Source of the DNA: Ascarosepion bandense
Lineage: Eukaryota > Mollusca > Cephalopoda > Sepiida > Sepiidae
Reading direction: 5' to 3'
Length of the DNA stretch: 64,000 nucleotides
NCBI GenBank assembly: GCA_037127315.1
Contig: JBBBDQ010000443.1
Span: forward strand, 1,243,001-1,307,000
Part shown: positions 21,855 through 34,640 of the stretch, piece by piece
Layout: each line of letters begins with the position of its first letter
Position numbering within the stretch: position 1 is the stretch's first letter
The notes under the pieces: model-generated
The model's input: the letters and a program-made list of their open reading frames with translations, nothing else
What the model was told of the DNA's origin: nothing
Database searches by the model: none
Made by a program: the position numbers and the translations under genes

Positions 21855-22367
21855 CCCATCGTCAAAATGTGGCCTCCCTTTGTCTGTTCTATAAATACTT
21901 TCATGGCTTCTGCTCAGACGAACTTAAGTCACTGATGCCTTCTCAACAGGTGTTTACTCGTGCAACCAGACTGGCAACTGGGTCCCACCCATTCACAGTC
22001 AGGTTAGCCAAATGCAGACGACAATTCTACTCCTGCAGCTTCTTCTCTTGCACTTCCTGCCTGTGGAACTCGCTCCCGTATTCTTGCTTTCCTGATGGCT
22101 ACAACCTCCAGAAATTTAAATGCAAAGTCAATACTCATCTCCTAACCACTGGACTCTAGCTCTCTCCCCACCCCCATATAACCTTCCCTTTCTCTCCACC
22201 TATGTATCTGTCATCGCACCTGCTTTCTCAGCTTTCTATTGTTCCTTTCTAACTAGTTTGTACTCCTCACTCTTTTCTAATTAATCTTTTTACATTTATG
22301 TAGCCCCCTGCACACCAGTGGCGTTTCCGCCTTGCTCGGAGTGAAATGATTAAAAAAAAAAAAAAAC
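21855..22367 (+). mobile_element. LINE 3' end (family L1x), 5'-truncated
   Basis: An open frame (21869-22159) encodes the last 96 residues of the same reverse transcriptase as 35676-36302, including LCLFYKYFHGF, LWNSLPYSCFPDG and a final HLLTTGL before TAG. A 3' UTR follows with CACACCAGTGGCG, a GTGAAATGATT motif and a poly-A. It is a classic dead-on-arrival LINE copy. Confidence 0.88.
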
Positions 22368-22600
22368 TTTTCATGTAACTTCTCCCGAGTATAAAAAACA
22401 AATTGTTGTATGTGAAAATAAATGAAATTCCTGTTTAGTATTTGTTTGTTGGGAGAATCATTATACCTTGCAGGATTATTGCCGAGGGAAAATTTTCCCC
22501 TCAAAAAATCCCTCCACTGTGAAAATTATACTGTAGTGAGTTAACATACTTACATGCACACATTTATACTTCAACGCACACTCTCACACTGGTCAAAAGA
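22368..22600. other. Left flank of the 42-bp satellite
   Basis: Apparently unique sequence with no coding. The array begins abruptly at 22601. Confidence 0.5.
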
Positions 22601-25600
22601 CATGCATATCAGCAGTAGGGTTTAAGGTTCTGCCAAATGCTACATGCATATCAGCAGTAGGGTTTAAGGTTCTACCAAATCCTACATGCGTATCAACAGT
22701 AGAGTTTAAGGTTCTACCAAATCCTACATGCATATCAGCAGTAGAGTTTAAGGTTCTGCCAAATCCTACATGCGTATCAACAGTAGAGTTTAAGTTTCCG
22801 CCAAATCCTACATGCGTATCAGCAGTAGAGTTTAAGGTTCTGCCAAATCCTACATGCGTATCAGCAGTAGAGTTTAAGGTTCTGCCAAATCCTACATGCA
22901 TATCAGCAGTAGAGTTTAAGGTTCTGCCAAATCCTACATGCATATCAGCAGTAGGGTTTAAGGTTCTGCCAAATCCTACATGCGTATCAGCAGTAGAGTT
23001 TAAGGTTCTGCCAAATCCTACATGCGTATCAACAGTAGAGTTTAAGGTTCTGCCAAATCCTACATGCATATCAGCAGTAGAGTTTAAGGTTCTGCCAAAT
23101 CCTACATGCATATCAGTAGTAGGGCTTAAGGTTCTGCCAAATCCTACATGCATATCAGCAGTAGGGTTTAAGGTTCTGCCAAATCCTACATGCATATCAG
23201 CAGTAGGGTTTAAGGTTCTGCCAAATCCTACATGCATATCAACAGTAGAGTTTAAGGTTCTGCCAAATCCTACATGCATATCAGCAGTAGGGTTTAAGGT
23301 TCTGTCAAATCCTACATGCATATCAGCAGTAGGGTTTAAGGTTCTGCCAAATCCTACATGCATATCAACAGTAGAGTTTAAGGTTCTGCCAAATCCTACA
23401 TGCATATCAGCAGCAGAGTTTAAGGTTCTGCCAAATCCTACATGCATATCAACAGTAGAGTTTAAGGTTCTGCCAAATCCTACATGCGTATCAGCGGTAG
23501 GGTTTAAGGTTCTGCCAAATCCTACATGCATATCAGCAGTAGGGTTTAAGGTTCTGCCAAATCCTACATGCATATCAGCAGTAGGGTTTAAGGTTCTGCC
23601 AAATCCTACATGCATATCAGCAGTAGAGTTTAAGGTTCTGCCAAATCCTACATGCATATCAGCAGTAGGGTTTAAGGTTCTGCCAAATCCTACATGCATA
23701 TCAGCAGTAGGGTTTAAGGTTCTGCCAAATCCTACATGCATATCAACAGTAGAGTTTAAGGTTCTGCCAAATCCTACATGCGTATCAACAGTAGAGTTGA
23801 AGGTTCTGCCAAATCCTACATGCATATCAGCAGTAGGGTTTAAGGTTCTGCCAAATCCTAGATGCATATCAGCAGTAGAGTTTAAGGTTCTGCCAAATCC
23901 TACATGCATATCAACAGTAGAGTTTAAGGTTCTGCCAAATCCTACATGCATATCAGCAGTAGAGTTTAAGGTTCTGCCAAATCCTACATGCGTATCAACA
24001 GTAGAGTTTAAGGTTCTGCCAAATCCTACATGCATATCAGCAGTAGTGTTTAAGGTTCTGCCAAATCCTACATGCATATCAGCAGTAGACTTTAAGGTTC
24101 TGCCAAATCCTACATGCATATCAGCAGTAGGGTTTAAGGTTCTGCCAAATCCTACATGCATATCAGCAGTAGAGTTTAAGGTTCTGCCAAATCCTACATG
24201 CATATCAGTAGTAGGGTTTAAGGTTCTGCTAAATCCTACATGCATATCAGCAGTAGGGTTTAAGGTTCTACCAAATCCTACATGCATATCAACAGTAGGG
24301 TTTAAAGTTCTGCCAAATCCTACATGCATATCAACAGTAGAGTTTAAGGTTCTGCCAAATCCTACATGGATATCAGCAAAGAGAGCTTTAAGGTTCTGCC
24401 AAATCCTGCATGCATATCAATGGTGAGTTTAAGGTTCTTACAACCTACATGCATATCAGCAGTAGAGTTTGCTGTCTTCTGCCAAATCCTGCTACATGCA
24501 TATCAGCAGTAGAGTTTGTTGTCTCTGCCAAATCCTACATGCATATCAGCAGCAGACTTTGCTGTTCTACAATCCTACATGCATATCAGCAGTAGGGTTT
24601 AAGGTTCTACCAAAATCACATGCATATCAGCAGTAGGGTTTAAGGTTCTGCCAACCTCTACATGCATATCAGCAGCAGTGTTTTAAAGATTCTACCAAAT
24701 CCTACATGCATATCAACAGTAGGTTTAAGGTTCTATACAACCTACATGCATATCAGCAGTAGGTTTAAGGTACAAATCCTACATGCATATCATGTAGGGT
24801 TTAAGGTTCTACAAATCCTACATGCATATCAGCAGTAGGGTTTAAGGTCTTGCCAAATCCTACATGCATATCAGCAGTAGGGTTTAAGGTTCTACAAATC
24901 CTACATGCATATCAGCAGTAGGGTTTAAGGTTCTGCCAAATCCTACATGCATATCAGCAGTAGACTTGTCTTCTGGCTAAATCCTACATGCATATCAGCA
25001 GTAGGGTTTAAGGTTCTACCAAATCCTACATGCATATCAGCAGTAGGGTTTAAGGTTCTACAAATCCTACATGCATATCAGCAGTAGGGTTTAAGGTTCT
25101 GCCAAATCCTACATGCATATCAGCAGTAGGGCTTGTTGTTCTGCCAAACTTGCCATGCATATCGTTATAGGGTTTATTGTTTCACCAAATCCTACATGCA
25201 TATCAGCAGTAGGGACATGTTCACCAAATCCTACATGCATACTAACAGTAGGGTTTGGGTTCTGCCAAATCCTACATGCATATCAACAGTAGGGTTTAAG
25301 GTTCTGCCAAATCCTACATGCATATCAGCAGTAGGGTTTAAGGTTCTGCCAACCCTACATGCATATCAGCAGCAGGGTTTAAGGTTCTGCCAAATCCTAC
25401 ATGCATATCAGCAGTAGGGTTTAAGGTTTGCCAAATCCCACATGCAAATCAGCAGTAGGGTTTAAGGTTCTGCCAAATCCTACATGCATATCAACAGAGT
25501 TTAAGGTTCTGCCAAATCCTACATGCATATCAGTAGTAGGGTTTGCTGTTCTGCCAACCTACATGCATATCAGTAGTAGGGTTTAAGGTTCTGCCAAATC

Positions 25601-28600
25601 CTACATGTATATCAGCAGTAGAGTTTAAGGTTCTGCCAAACGGTCTACATGCATATCAGTAGTAGGGTTTAAGGTTCTACAAACTACATGCATATCAGCA
25701 GAGGGTTTAAGGTTCTTGCCAAATCCTACATGCATATCAGCAGCAGGTTTAGTTCTGCCAAATCCTACATGCATATCAGCAGTAGGGTTTAAGGTTCTGC
25801 CAAATCCTACATGCATATCAACAGTAGGGTTTAAGGTTCTGCCAAATCCTACATGCATATCAGCAGTAGGGGTTTAAGGTTCTGCCAAATCCTACATGCA
25901 TATCAGCAGTAGGGTTTAAGGTTCTACAAATCCTACATGCATATCAGCAGTAGGGTTTAAGGTTCGCTAAATCCTACATGCATATCAGCAGTAGGGTTTA
26001 AGTCTTGCCAAATCCTACATGCATATCAGCAGCAGGGTTTAGTTGTTCATCAAATCCTACATGCATATCAGCAGTAGGGTTTGCTGTTCTGGCCAAATCC
26101 TACATGCATATCAGCAGTAGGGTTTGTTGTTCTACAATCCTACATGTATATCAGCAGGTAGGGTTTAAGGTTCGCCAAATCCTACAATATGCATATCAGC
26201 AGTAGGGTTTAAGGTTTTTGCCAAATCCTACATGCATATCAGCAGTAGGGTTTAAGGTTCTGCCAAATCCTACATGCATATCATATAGGGTTTGCTGTCT
26301 TGCCAAATCCTACATGCATATCAACAGTAGAGTTTAAGGTTCTGCCAAACTTACATGCATATCAGTAGTAGGGTTTAAGGTTCACCAAATCCTACATGCA
26401 TATCAGCAGTAGAGTTTAAGGTTCTGCCAAATCCTACATGCATATCAGCAGTAGAGTTTAAGGTTCTGCCAAATCCTACATGCATATCAGTAGTAGGGTT
26501 TAAGGTTCTGCCAAATCCTACATGCATATCAGCAGTAGAGTTTAAGGTTCTGCCAAATCCTTATTGGCGTGCATATCAGCAGTAGGGTTTAAGGTTCTGC
26601 CAAATCCTACATGCATATCAACAGTAGAGTTTAAGGTTCTGCCAAATCCTACATGCATATCAGCAGTAGGGTTTAAGGTTCTTGCCAAATCCTACATGCA
26701 TATCAGCAGTAGAGTTTTAAGGTTTGCCAAATCCTACATGCATATCAGCAGTAGGGTTTAAGATTCTACAACTTCTACATGCATATCAGCAGTAGGGTTT
26801 AAGGTTTCTGCCAAATCCTACATGCATATCAGCAGTAGGGTTTAAGGTTCTGCCAAATCCTACATGCATATCAGCAGTAGGGTTTAAGGTTCTGCCAAAT
26901 CCTACATGCATATCAGCAGTAGGGTTTAAGGTTCTGCCAAATCCTACATGGCTATCAACAGTAGAGTTTAAGGTTCTGCCAAATCCTACATGCATATCAG
27001 TAGTAGGGTTTAAGGTTCTGCCAAATCCTACATGCATATCAGCAGTAGAGTTTAAGGTTCTGCCAATCCTGCATATGCATATCAGTAGTATAGGGTTTAC
27101 GGTTCTGCCAAATCCTACATGCATATCAGCAGTAGAGTTTAAGGTTCTGCCAAATCCTACATGCATATCAGCAGTAGGGTTTGTTGTTCTGCCAAATCCT
27201 ACATGCATATCAGCAGTAGGGTTTGGTTGTTTTGCCAAATCCTACATGCATATCAGCAGTAGGGTTTAAGGTTCCTGCTGTCCTACATGCATATCAGCAG
27301 TAGGGTTTAAGGTTCTACAAATCACATGCATATCAGCAGTAGGGTTTACAAGGTCTCTGCCAAATCCTGCCACATCAAATATAGGGTTTTTATGTCAGCC
27401 ACAACTTACATGCATATCAGCAGTAGGGTTTAAGGTCTCTGCCAAATCCTACATGCATATCAGCAGTAGGGTTTGTTGTCTTTACCAAATCCTACATGCA
27501 TATCAGCAGTAGGGTTTAAGGTTCTACAAATCCTACATGCATATCAGCAGTAGGGTTTAAGGTTCTGCCAAATCCTACATGCATATCAGCAGTAGGGTTT
27601 AAGGTTCTGCCAAATCCTACATGCATATCAGCAGTATGGTTTAAGGTTCTACCAAATCCTACATGCATATCAGCAGTAGAGTTTGGTTGTCTCTGCCAAA
27701 TCCTACATGCATATCAGCAGTAGAGTTTAGTTCCTACAACTTACATGCATATCAGCAGTAGGTTTGGGCGTTCTGCCAAATCCTACATGCATATCAGCAG
27801 CAGAGTTTAAGGTTCTGCCAAATCCTACATGCATATCAGCAGTAGGCTTTAAGGTTCTGCCAAATCCTACATGCATATCAACAGTAGAGTTTAAGGTTCT
27901 GCCAAATCCTACATGCATATCAGCAGTAGGGTTTAAGGTTCTGCCAAACTCTACATGCATATCAGCAGTAGAGTTTAAGGTCTTGGCTGGGAATCCTTAC
28001 ATGCATATCAGCAGTAGGGTTTAAGATTCTGCCAAATCCTACATGTGCATATCAGCAGTAGGGTTTGTTGGGTTCTGCCAAAATCCTACATGCATATCAA
28101 CAGTAGAGTTTAAGGTTCTTACAAATCCTACATGCATATCAACAGTAGGGTTTAAGGTCTTTGCCAAATCCTACATGCATATCAGCAGTAGAGTTTAAGG
28201 TTCTGCCAAATCCTACATGCATATCAGTAGTAGGGTTTAAGGTTCTGCCAAATCATACATGCATATCAGCAGTAGGGTTTAAGGTTCTGCCAAATCCTAC
28301 ATGCATATCAGCAGTAGGGTTTAAGGTTCTTACAACTTACATGCATATCAACAGTAGGGTTTAAGGTCTAAGCAACTTACATGCATATCAGCAGTAGGGT
28401 TTAAGGTTCTGCCAAATCCTACATGCATATCAGCAGTAGGGTTTAAGGTTTGCCAAATCCTACATGCATATCAGCAGTAGGGTTTAAGGTTTGCTCAAAT
28501 CCTACATGCATATCAGCAGTAGGGTTTAAGGTCTTCTACAACTTACATGCATATCAGCAGTAGGGTTTAAGGTTCTGACAAATCCTACATGCATATCAGC

Positions 28601-31600
28601 AGTAGGGTTTAAGGTTTCGCTAAATCCTACATGCATATCAGCAGTAGGGTTTAAGGTTCTGCCAAATCCTACATGCATATCAGCAGTAGGTTTAAGGTTC
28701 TGCCAAATCCTACATGCATATCAGTAGTAGGGTTTAAGGTTCTGCCAAATCCTACATGCATATCAGCAGTAGAGTTTAAGGTTCTACAACTTACATGCAT
28801 ATCAGCAGTAGGGTTTAAGGTTCTGCCAAATCCTACATGCATATCAGCAGTAGGGTTTGCTGTTCTACAAATCCTACATGCATATCAAAGTAGGGTTTAA
28901 GGTCTTTGCCAAATCCTACATGCATATCAGCAGTAGGGTTTAAGGTTCTGCCAAATCCTACATGCATATCAGCAGTAGGGTTTAAGGTTCTGCCAAATCC
29001 TACATGCATATCAGCAGTAGGGTTTAAGGTTCTGCCAAATCCTACATGCATATCAACAGTAGGGTTTAAGGTTCTACAACTTACATGCATATCAGCAGTA
29101 GGGTTTAAGGTTCTTTGCCAAATCCTACATGCATATCAGCAGTAGGGTTTGGTTGTTCTTATTAAATCCTACATGCATATCAGCAGTAGGGTTTAAGGTT
29201 CTACCAAATCCTACATGCATATCAGCAGTAGGGTTTAAGGTTCTGCCAAATCCTACATGCATATCAGCAGTAGGGTTTAAGGTTCTGCTAAATCCTACAT
29301 GCATATCAGCAGTAGGGTTTAAGGTTCTACAACTTCTACATGCATATCAGCAGTAGGGTTTAAGGTTCTACAACTTACATGCATATCAGCAGTAGGGTTT
29401 AAGGTTCTTTGCCAAATCCTACATGCATATCAGCAAGTAGGGTTTAAGGTTCTACTCAAATCCTACATGCATATCAGCAGTAGGGTTTAAGGTTCTACAA
29501 ATCCTACATGCATATCAGCAGTAGGGTTTAAGGTTCTACAACTTACATGCATATCAGCAGTAGGGTTTAAGGTTCTGCCAAATCCTACACATGCATATCA
29601 GCAGTAGGGTTTACGGTTCGCCAAATCCTACATGCATATCAGCAGTAGGGTTTAAGGTTCTGCCAAATCCTACATGCATATCAGCAGTAGGGTTTAAGGT
29701 TCTGCCAAATCCTACATGCATATCAGCAGTAGGGTTTAAGGTTCTACAAATCCTACATGCATATCAACAGTAGGGTTTAAGGTTCTACAAATCCTACATG
29801 CATATCAGCAGTAGGGTTTAAGGTTCTACAAATCCTACATGCATATCAGCAGTAGGGTTTAAGGTTCTGCCAAATCCTACATGCATATCAGCAGTAGGGT
29901 TTAAGGTTCTGCCAAATCCTACATGCATATCAGCAGTAGGGTTTAAGGTTCTGCCAAATCCTACATGCATATCAGCAGTAGGGTTTGTTGTTCTGCCAAA
30001 TCCTACATGCATATCAACAGTAGGGTTTAAGGTTCTGCCAAATCCTACATGCATATCAACAGTAGGGTTTGTTGTTCTGCCAAATCCTACATGCATATCA
30101 GCAGTAGGGTTTAAGGTTCTCTACAAATCCTACATGCATATCAGCAGTAGGGTTTAAGGTTCTACCAAATCCTACATGCATATCAGCAGTAGGGTTTAAG
30201 GTTTGCCAAATCCTACATGCATATCAACAGTAGGGTTTAAGGTTCTGCCAAATCCTACATGCATATCAGCAGTAGGGTTTAAGGTTCTGCCAAATCCTAC
30301 ATGCATATCAGCAGTAGGGTTTAAGGTTCTACTCAAATCCTACATGCATATCAGCAGTAGGGTTTAAGGTTCTGCCAAATCCTACATGCATATCAGCAGT
30401 AGGGTTTAAGGTTCTGCCAAATCCTACATGCATATCAGCAGTAGGGTTTAAGGTTCTGCGAAATCCTACATGCATATCAGCAGTAGGGTTTAAGGTTCTG
30501 CCAAATCCTACATGCATATCAACAGTAGGGTTTAAGGTTCTGCCAAATCCTACATGCATATCAACAGTAGGGTTTAAGGTTCTGCCAAATCCTACATGCA
30601 TATCAGCAGTAGGGTTTAAGGTTCTGCCAAATCCTACATGCATATCAGCAGTAGGGTTTAAGGTTCTGCCAAATCCTACATGCATATCAGCAGTAGGGTT
30701 TAAGGTTCTACCAAATCCTACATGCATATCAGCAGTAGGGTTTAAGGTTCTGCCAAATCCTACATGCATATCAGCAGTAGGGTTTAAGGTTCTACCAAAT
30801 CCTACATGCATATCAGCAGTAGGGTTTAAGGTTCTGCCAAATCCTACATTCATATCAGCAGTAGGGTTTAAGGTTCTGCCAAATCCTACATGCATATATC
30901 AGGAGTAGGGTTTAAGGTTCTGCCAAATCCTACATGCATATCAGCAGTAGGGTTTAAGGTTCTGCCAAATCCTACATGCATATCAGCAGTAGGGTTTAAG
31001 GTTCTGCCAAATCCTACATGCATATCAACAGTAGGGTTTAAGGTTCTGCCAAATCCTACATGCATATCAGCAGTAGGGTTTAAGGTTCTACCAAATCCTA
31101 CATGCATATCAGCAGTAGGGTTTAAGGTTCTGCCAAATCCTACATGCATATCAGCAGTAGGGTTTAAGGTTCTGCCAAATCCTACATGCATATCAACAGT
31201 AGGGTTTAAGGTTCTGCCAAATCCTACATGCATATCAGCAGTAGGGTTTAAGGTTCTGCCAAATCCTACATGCATATCAGCAGTAGGGTTTAAGGTTCTA
31301 CCAAATCCTACATGCATATCAGCAGTAGGGTTTAAGGTTCTGCCAAATCCTACATGCATATCAACAGTAGGGTTTAAGGTTCTGCCAAATCCTACATGCA
31401 TATCAGCAGTAGGGTTTAAGGTTCTGCCAAATCCTACATGCATATCAGCAGTAGGGTTTAAGGTTCTACCAAATCCTACATGCATATCAGCAGTAGGGTT
31501 TAAGGTTCTGCCAAATCCTACATGCATATCAGCAGTAGGGTTTAAGGTTCTGCCAAATCCTACATGCATATCAACAGTAGGGTTTAAGGTTCTGCCAAAT

Positions 31601-31864
31601 CCTACATGCATATCAACAGTAGGGTTTAAGGTTCTGCCAAATCCTACATGCATATCAGCAGTAGGGTTTAAGGTTCTGCCAAATCCTACATGCATATCAG
31701 CAGTAGGGTTTAAGGTTCTGCCAAATCCTACATGCATATCAGTAGTAGGGTTTAAGGTTCTACCAAATCCTACATGCATATCAACAGTAGGGTTTAAGGT
31801 TCTACCAAATCCTACATGCATATCAACAGTAGGGTTTAAGGTTCTACCAAATCCTACATGCATA
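22601..31864. repeat. 42-bp satellite array, about 220 copies, 9.3 kb
   Basis: The unit is CATATCAGCAGTAGGGTTTA followed by AGGTTCTGCCAAATCCTACATG. Because 42 is a multiple of three and the unit has no stop in two frames, it gives long open frames on both strands: a 14-residue peptide MHVGFGRTLNPTAD on the minus strand and FKVLPNPTCISAVG on the plus strand. I do not regard these as genes. 22601-24370 and 30331-31864 are regular. 24371-30330 has many short indels, mostly within GGTTCTGCCAAATCC. Common point variants are GGG/GAG after GTA, CAGCAGT/CAACAGT and CATATC/CGTATC. Confidence 0.98.
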
Positions 31865-32104
31865 GAAGTTCCGGAATTGGTTACAATACTGTTCAATCAC
31901 AGCCCATCTTCCTGGGAATATGCAACTATTGGTTTCTTTTCACCTCTAGGACATAGACAACATGGCCTCACCTGTTTCTCTGCTGACATAACATACTGGA
32001 CATTTTTCAAAAGCAGAATAGCAATGGGTGGTCCAGGTCCCAAAATGAAAAACCAGTCTTCCAAGTTCAAATCCAAAATACTGGGGCATAAATAAAAAGA
32101 AGTA
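31865..32104. other. Right flank of the 42-bp satellite
   Basis: An open frame of about 77 codons runs out of the array on the plus strand and ends at TAA near 32093. It shows no recognisable domain. The minus-strand frame 31946-32272 includes a CPVCYVSRETGE word that I could not assign. Confidence 0.35.
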
Positions 32105-32350
32105 AAAAAAAATATTTACAATATTTACATTGTTTGAACTGTTGTCATCATCTTTGTTGTCATATTCATGACATTTCAACCGTTGTACTCTCCGACCTTT
32201 ATTTCGTTTATTGGGGTTGATTGTTCTAGTTCTATATGCCATTTTTCTTCCGGATATTTCAGTTTCAGTCATTTTCCCTTAGTAACTCAACTCGCTAAGG
32301 ACAATAGTTCAAACAATGTAAGTAGTATAAATAGTTACAATACCTCATCT
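32105..32350. repeat. Penelope-related terminal sequence with short inverted ends
   Basis: ACATTGTTTGAACTGTTGTC near 32127 and GACAATAGTTCAAACAATGT near 32300 are near-perfect reverse complements. The interior (CATGACATTTCAACCGTTGT, GTTGATTGTTCTAGTTC) matches the arm family seen at 14822, 21000 and 50480. Confidence 0.6.
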
Positions 32351-32770
32351 TATAAATATGAACAGCTATTAAAAATCTCTATCCAAAAATTGCAACACAC
32401 AACAACTCTGTAACTCCTTGTGGCTTTATAGTCTTACTTGGAGTGAAATGTTTTTTAAACAAAGAAAGGAAAATTCTGATTTCCAAAATCAACCCTAGGA
32501 GAGAGGAGCTATAAGGCTATTTTTTTTTCCTAAATATACTCATTGCTGTTGTTGAGACTGCAGTACATACATATGGTGCCCCAAAGACTTTGCAATAGGT
32601 TATGGATTTAATCAAAGTCAAGTAAAAAAATTTTGAGCTCTAATCTTTCATACCTAGCAGCAGTTTATCTAATGATTTTGCTCTTTTGCTGATGGAAATG
32701 AATGAAATATTTTCTGTCAAAAAAGAAAGCTGACAAGAAAACAATCATATTATAAATGTGCTTGTTCCTT
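32351..32770. other. Unassigned AT-rich sequence
   Basis: No coding or repeat family recognised. Confidence 0.35.
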
Positions 32771-32774
32771 CATT

Positions 32775-33090
32775 CCTTCTTCTTCTTTATGTGCCATGTC
32801 TTTTCAGGACGTAGGTGATCATGGCTTTCCACATCTCCCTATCCTTGGTGGCTCTTAGCAACTTTCTCCTGTTGCACTATGTAACCCTAGTTCCATCATC
32901 CACCTGATCAGGTCCTTCAAATATGTTATCCGCTGCTTTGCTCTGTCTCTTTTTCCCTCTATCTGGCCTGTTAGTAACAGGTTCTCCAAGCCCTCTTTCC
33001 TCATTGCATGTCTCAGGAACTTTCGTTGTTGCTTCCTGATGCTCAGTATTAATTTCCTTTTCATCTCCATACATGACCATTATGCCCTGT
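32775..33090 (-). pseudogene. LINE reverse transcriptase C-terminal fragment (family R)
   Basis: Two overlapping minus-strand frames read KFLRHAMRKEGLENLLLTGQ, then IEGKRDRAKQRITYL, a common LINE C-terminal pattern (R...F.GH..R...L......G...GKR..GR). The same family ends the window at 63450-64000 on the plus strand. A frameshift lies between the two frames. Confidence 0.75.
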
Positions 33091-33500
33091 CAATACTTAA
33101 TAAATAATGAACTATTTCATTCTAATAACAAGTGTGACACAATAACTAGGCATATATTAAGGTGGATTTGTAAAATATGTATTTTATTATAATAGATTAA
33201 GAATAGAAAGTGTTTAAGAATAGAAAAATAGTTTAAAAACATGTGTTTTGTTTAACAAAAGTGAAAAAGAAGAGGAAAAAATAAATAAATAAACACATTT
33301 TCTTTTATAAGTAAATTTGTGGAAGAGAAAAGGGTATCAGTTAAACCCTACCAGTCTTCAAATAAAATATTTGACTAAGTGATTTGATGTGATAAAAGAT
33401 AAAGTTTAGAAAATAGATTTTAGGTGACCAGGTCAAAAACTGTCTTTACTGTATCTTGACCACACATTAAGAAAATAAAGAAAAGATAATAGAATTTTCC
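33091..33500. other. AT-rich sequence, nothing recognised
   Basis: No coding or repeat signal. Confidence 0.35.
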
Positions 33501-33504
33501 CTTT

Positions 33505-34140
33505 CTCCAGGCAATAAAAAACGCCTGGTAACGAGTAAAGTGTCAGGGCTATAAAAACATCCGACGGCCTTCACACAAAGCTTTATTAAGATAAAAAGAT
33601 AAAAAAATCCTGGAAAATACGTCGTAGGAGGCTGAGTGCAAACGGGATGTCTGCGGGATGTTTACACATCAAAGGAAGCAAAATTTAAGTACCTTGAAAT
33701 TTTCGGACTTACAGTCGCCAATGCTTATCTTTTGTTTTAAGCTGGTGGTCTAGTGAACTTCTGATTATTTCAATATAAATACAAGTGATTTTTCCGAGCC
33801 GATCAGTTCAGCCGGGCGTGTGCTTGAAGTAGCTATGTGTGTCAGGCACACTGAAGAAGGGAAACTCCGTTCATCTGAGTCGGTCGGTTTGGCATTTGAT
33901 CCCCATTAATTAGAGTTAGAGCTGAGAGTCACATCGCCTGCCCCAACTGCAAGACTAACTCTGAATGAAATCAAGCATCAATTTAACTCATCCAAGTTGT
34001 AGAAGTTCGTTCCTTATAGTTTATTTTGTACCCCCAGCTTGAGACTTCAACTTTTTCAATCAACCCCCAGTAACATCACAGCGTGGAGAACGGCCGCCGG
34101 AGAAATTGTTCGGGCCTTCATCTGGGGTGTTACACAAGGA
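33505..34140 (+). promoter_or_regulatory. Candidate LTR/leader or promoter region
   Basis: TATAAAAA at 33550-33557 is followed by denser, CpG-containing sequence (CCGACGGCC, CGTCGTAGG, GAACGGCCGCCGG). This contrasts with the AT-rich surroundings. A short hairpin CCAGGC...GCCTGG lies just upstream. The words resemble LTR/leader sequence, but no second LTR or downstream gag was recognised. A host promoter is the alternative. The 70-codon frame at 34083 has no recognisable domain. Confidence 0.3.
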
Positions 34141-34640
34141 AAGATGGAAAAGATATACCAGAAATGATGTTTGGTTTCAGTGAGAAAAAGAAAGAAAGAA
34201 AAGCAGAAAATATAGAAGGTGATAATACTCTCAGATATTTAACGTTTGCTTCAGTGAAACTGAAAACATTTTCAGTTTCAAAACTTTTCATTTGAACCCT
34301 TTCTTTTTTTTTAAATAATAACCTACATTCGTATTTATCATTGTTATTGCAATATTTTGTTAAAGCTGTTAAGTTCAAATACATAACAATATAATAGGGG
34401 AATTTACATGTGTATTTTATAGCTGTGGAACTCACAATTAAATATTATGATTGTTGTTCAGGAATAAAGTGTCGCTGCCAACACTTGGTTTTGAACACAG
34501 ATCACCAGAGAGCAAACACAGTCGACCTCATCTTGAAGTAGTTATGCCAATGGGATCACGTGACATATAAAAACTATATATATATATATATATATATATA
34601 CGGGTTTTTTTTAAGGGAAATGGAAAATAAATTCTGACAA
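34141..34640. other. Unassigned sequence with (TA)n
   Basis: (TA)n lies at 34575-34602. A tRNA B-box-like phrase GGTTTTGAACACAGATCACC at about 34488 may be a SINE relic, but the case is weak. Confidence 0.3.

Noticed and set aside
22593..24329. 578-residue open frame of 14-residue repeats as a structural or antigen-like repeat protein
   Set aside because: It is the 42-bp satellite read in an open frame. The opposite strand is equally open, there is no non-repeat domain, and the frame breaks as soon as indels occur.
22601..31864. CRISPR-like array
   Set aside because: Units are contiguous with no unique spacers, and the genome is eukaryotic. The same applies to the 90, 68 and 143-bp arrays.
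22601..31864. Telomeric repeat (TAGGGTTTA words)
   Set aside because: The telomere-like phrase occurs once per 42-bp unit and is not tandem on its own.
30890..32095. 401-residue plus-strand frame with a unique C-terminal tail as a gene
   Set aside because: The first 320 or so residues are satellite; the tail is flank read through to the first stop, with no domain or splice evidence.
34083..34435. Overlapping frames on both strands as a gene
   Set aside because: Lys/Glu/Phe-rich low-complexity text, no domain, no splice context; more likely leader or LTR flank.
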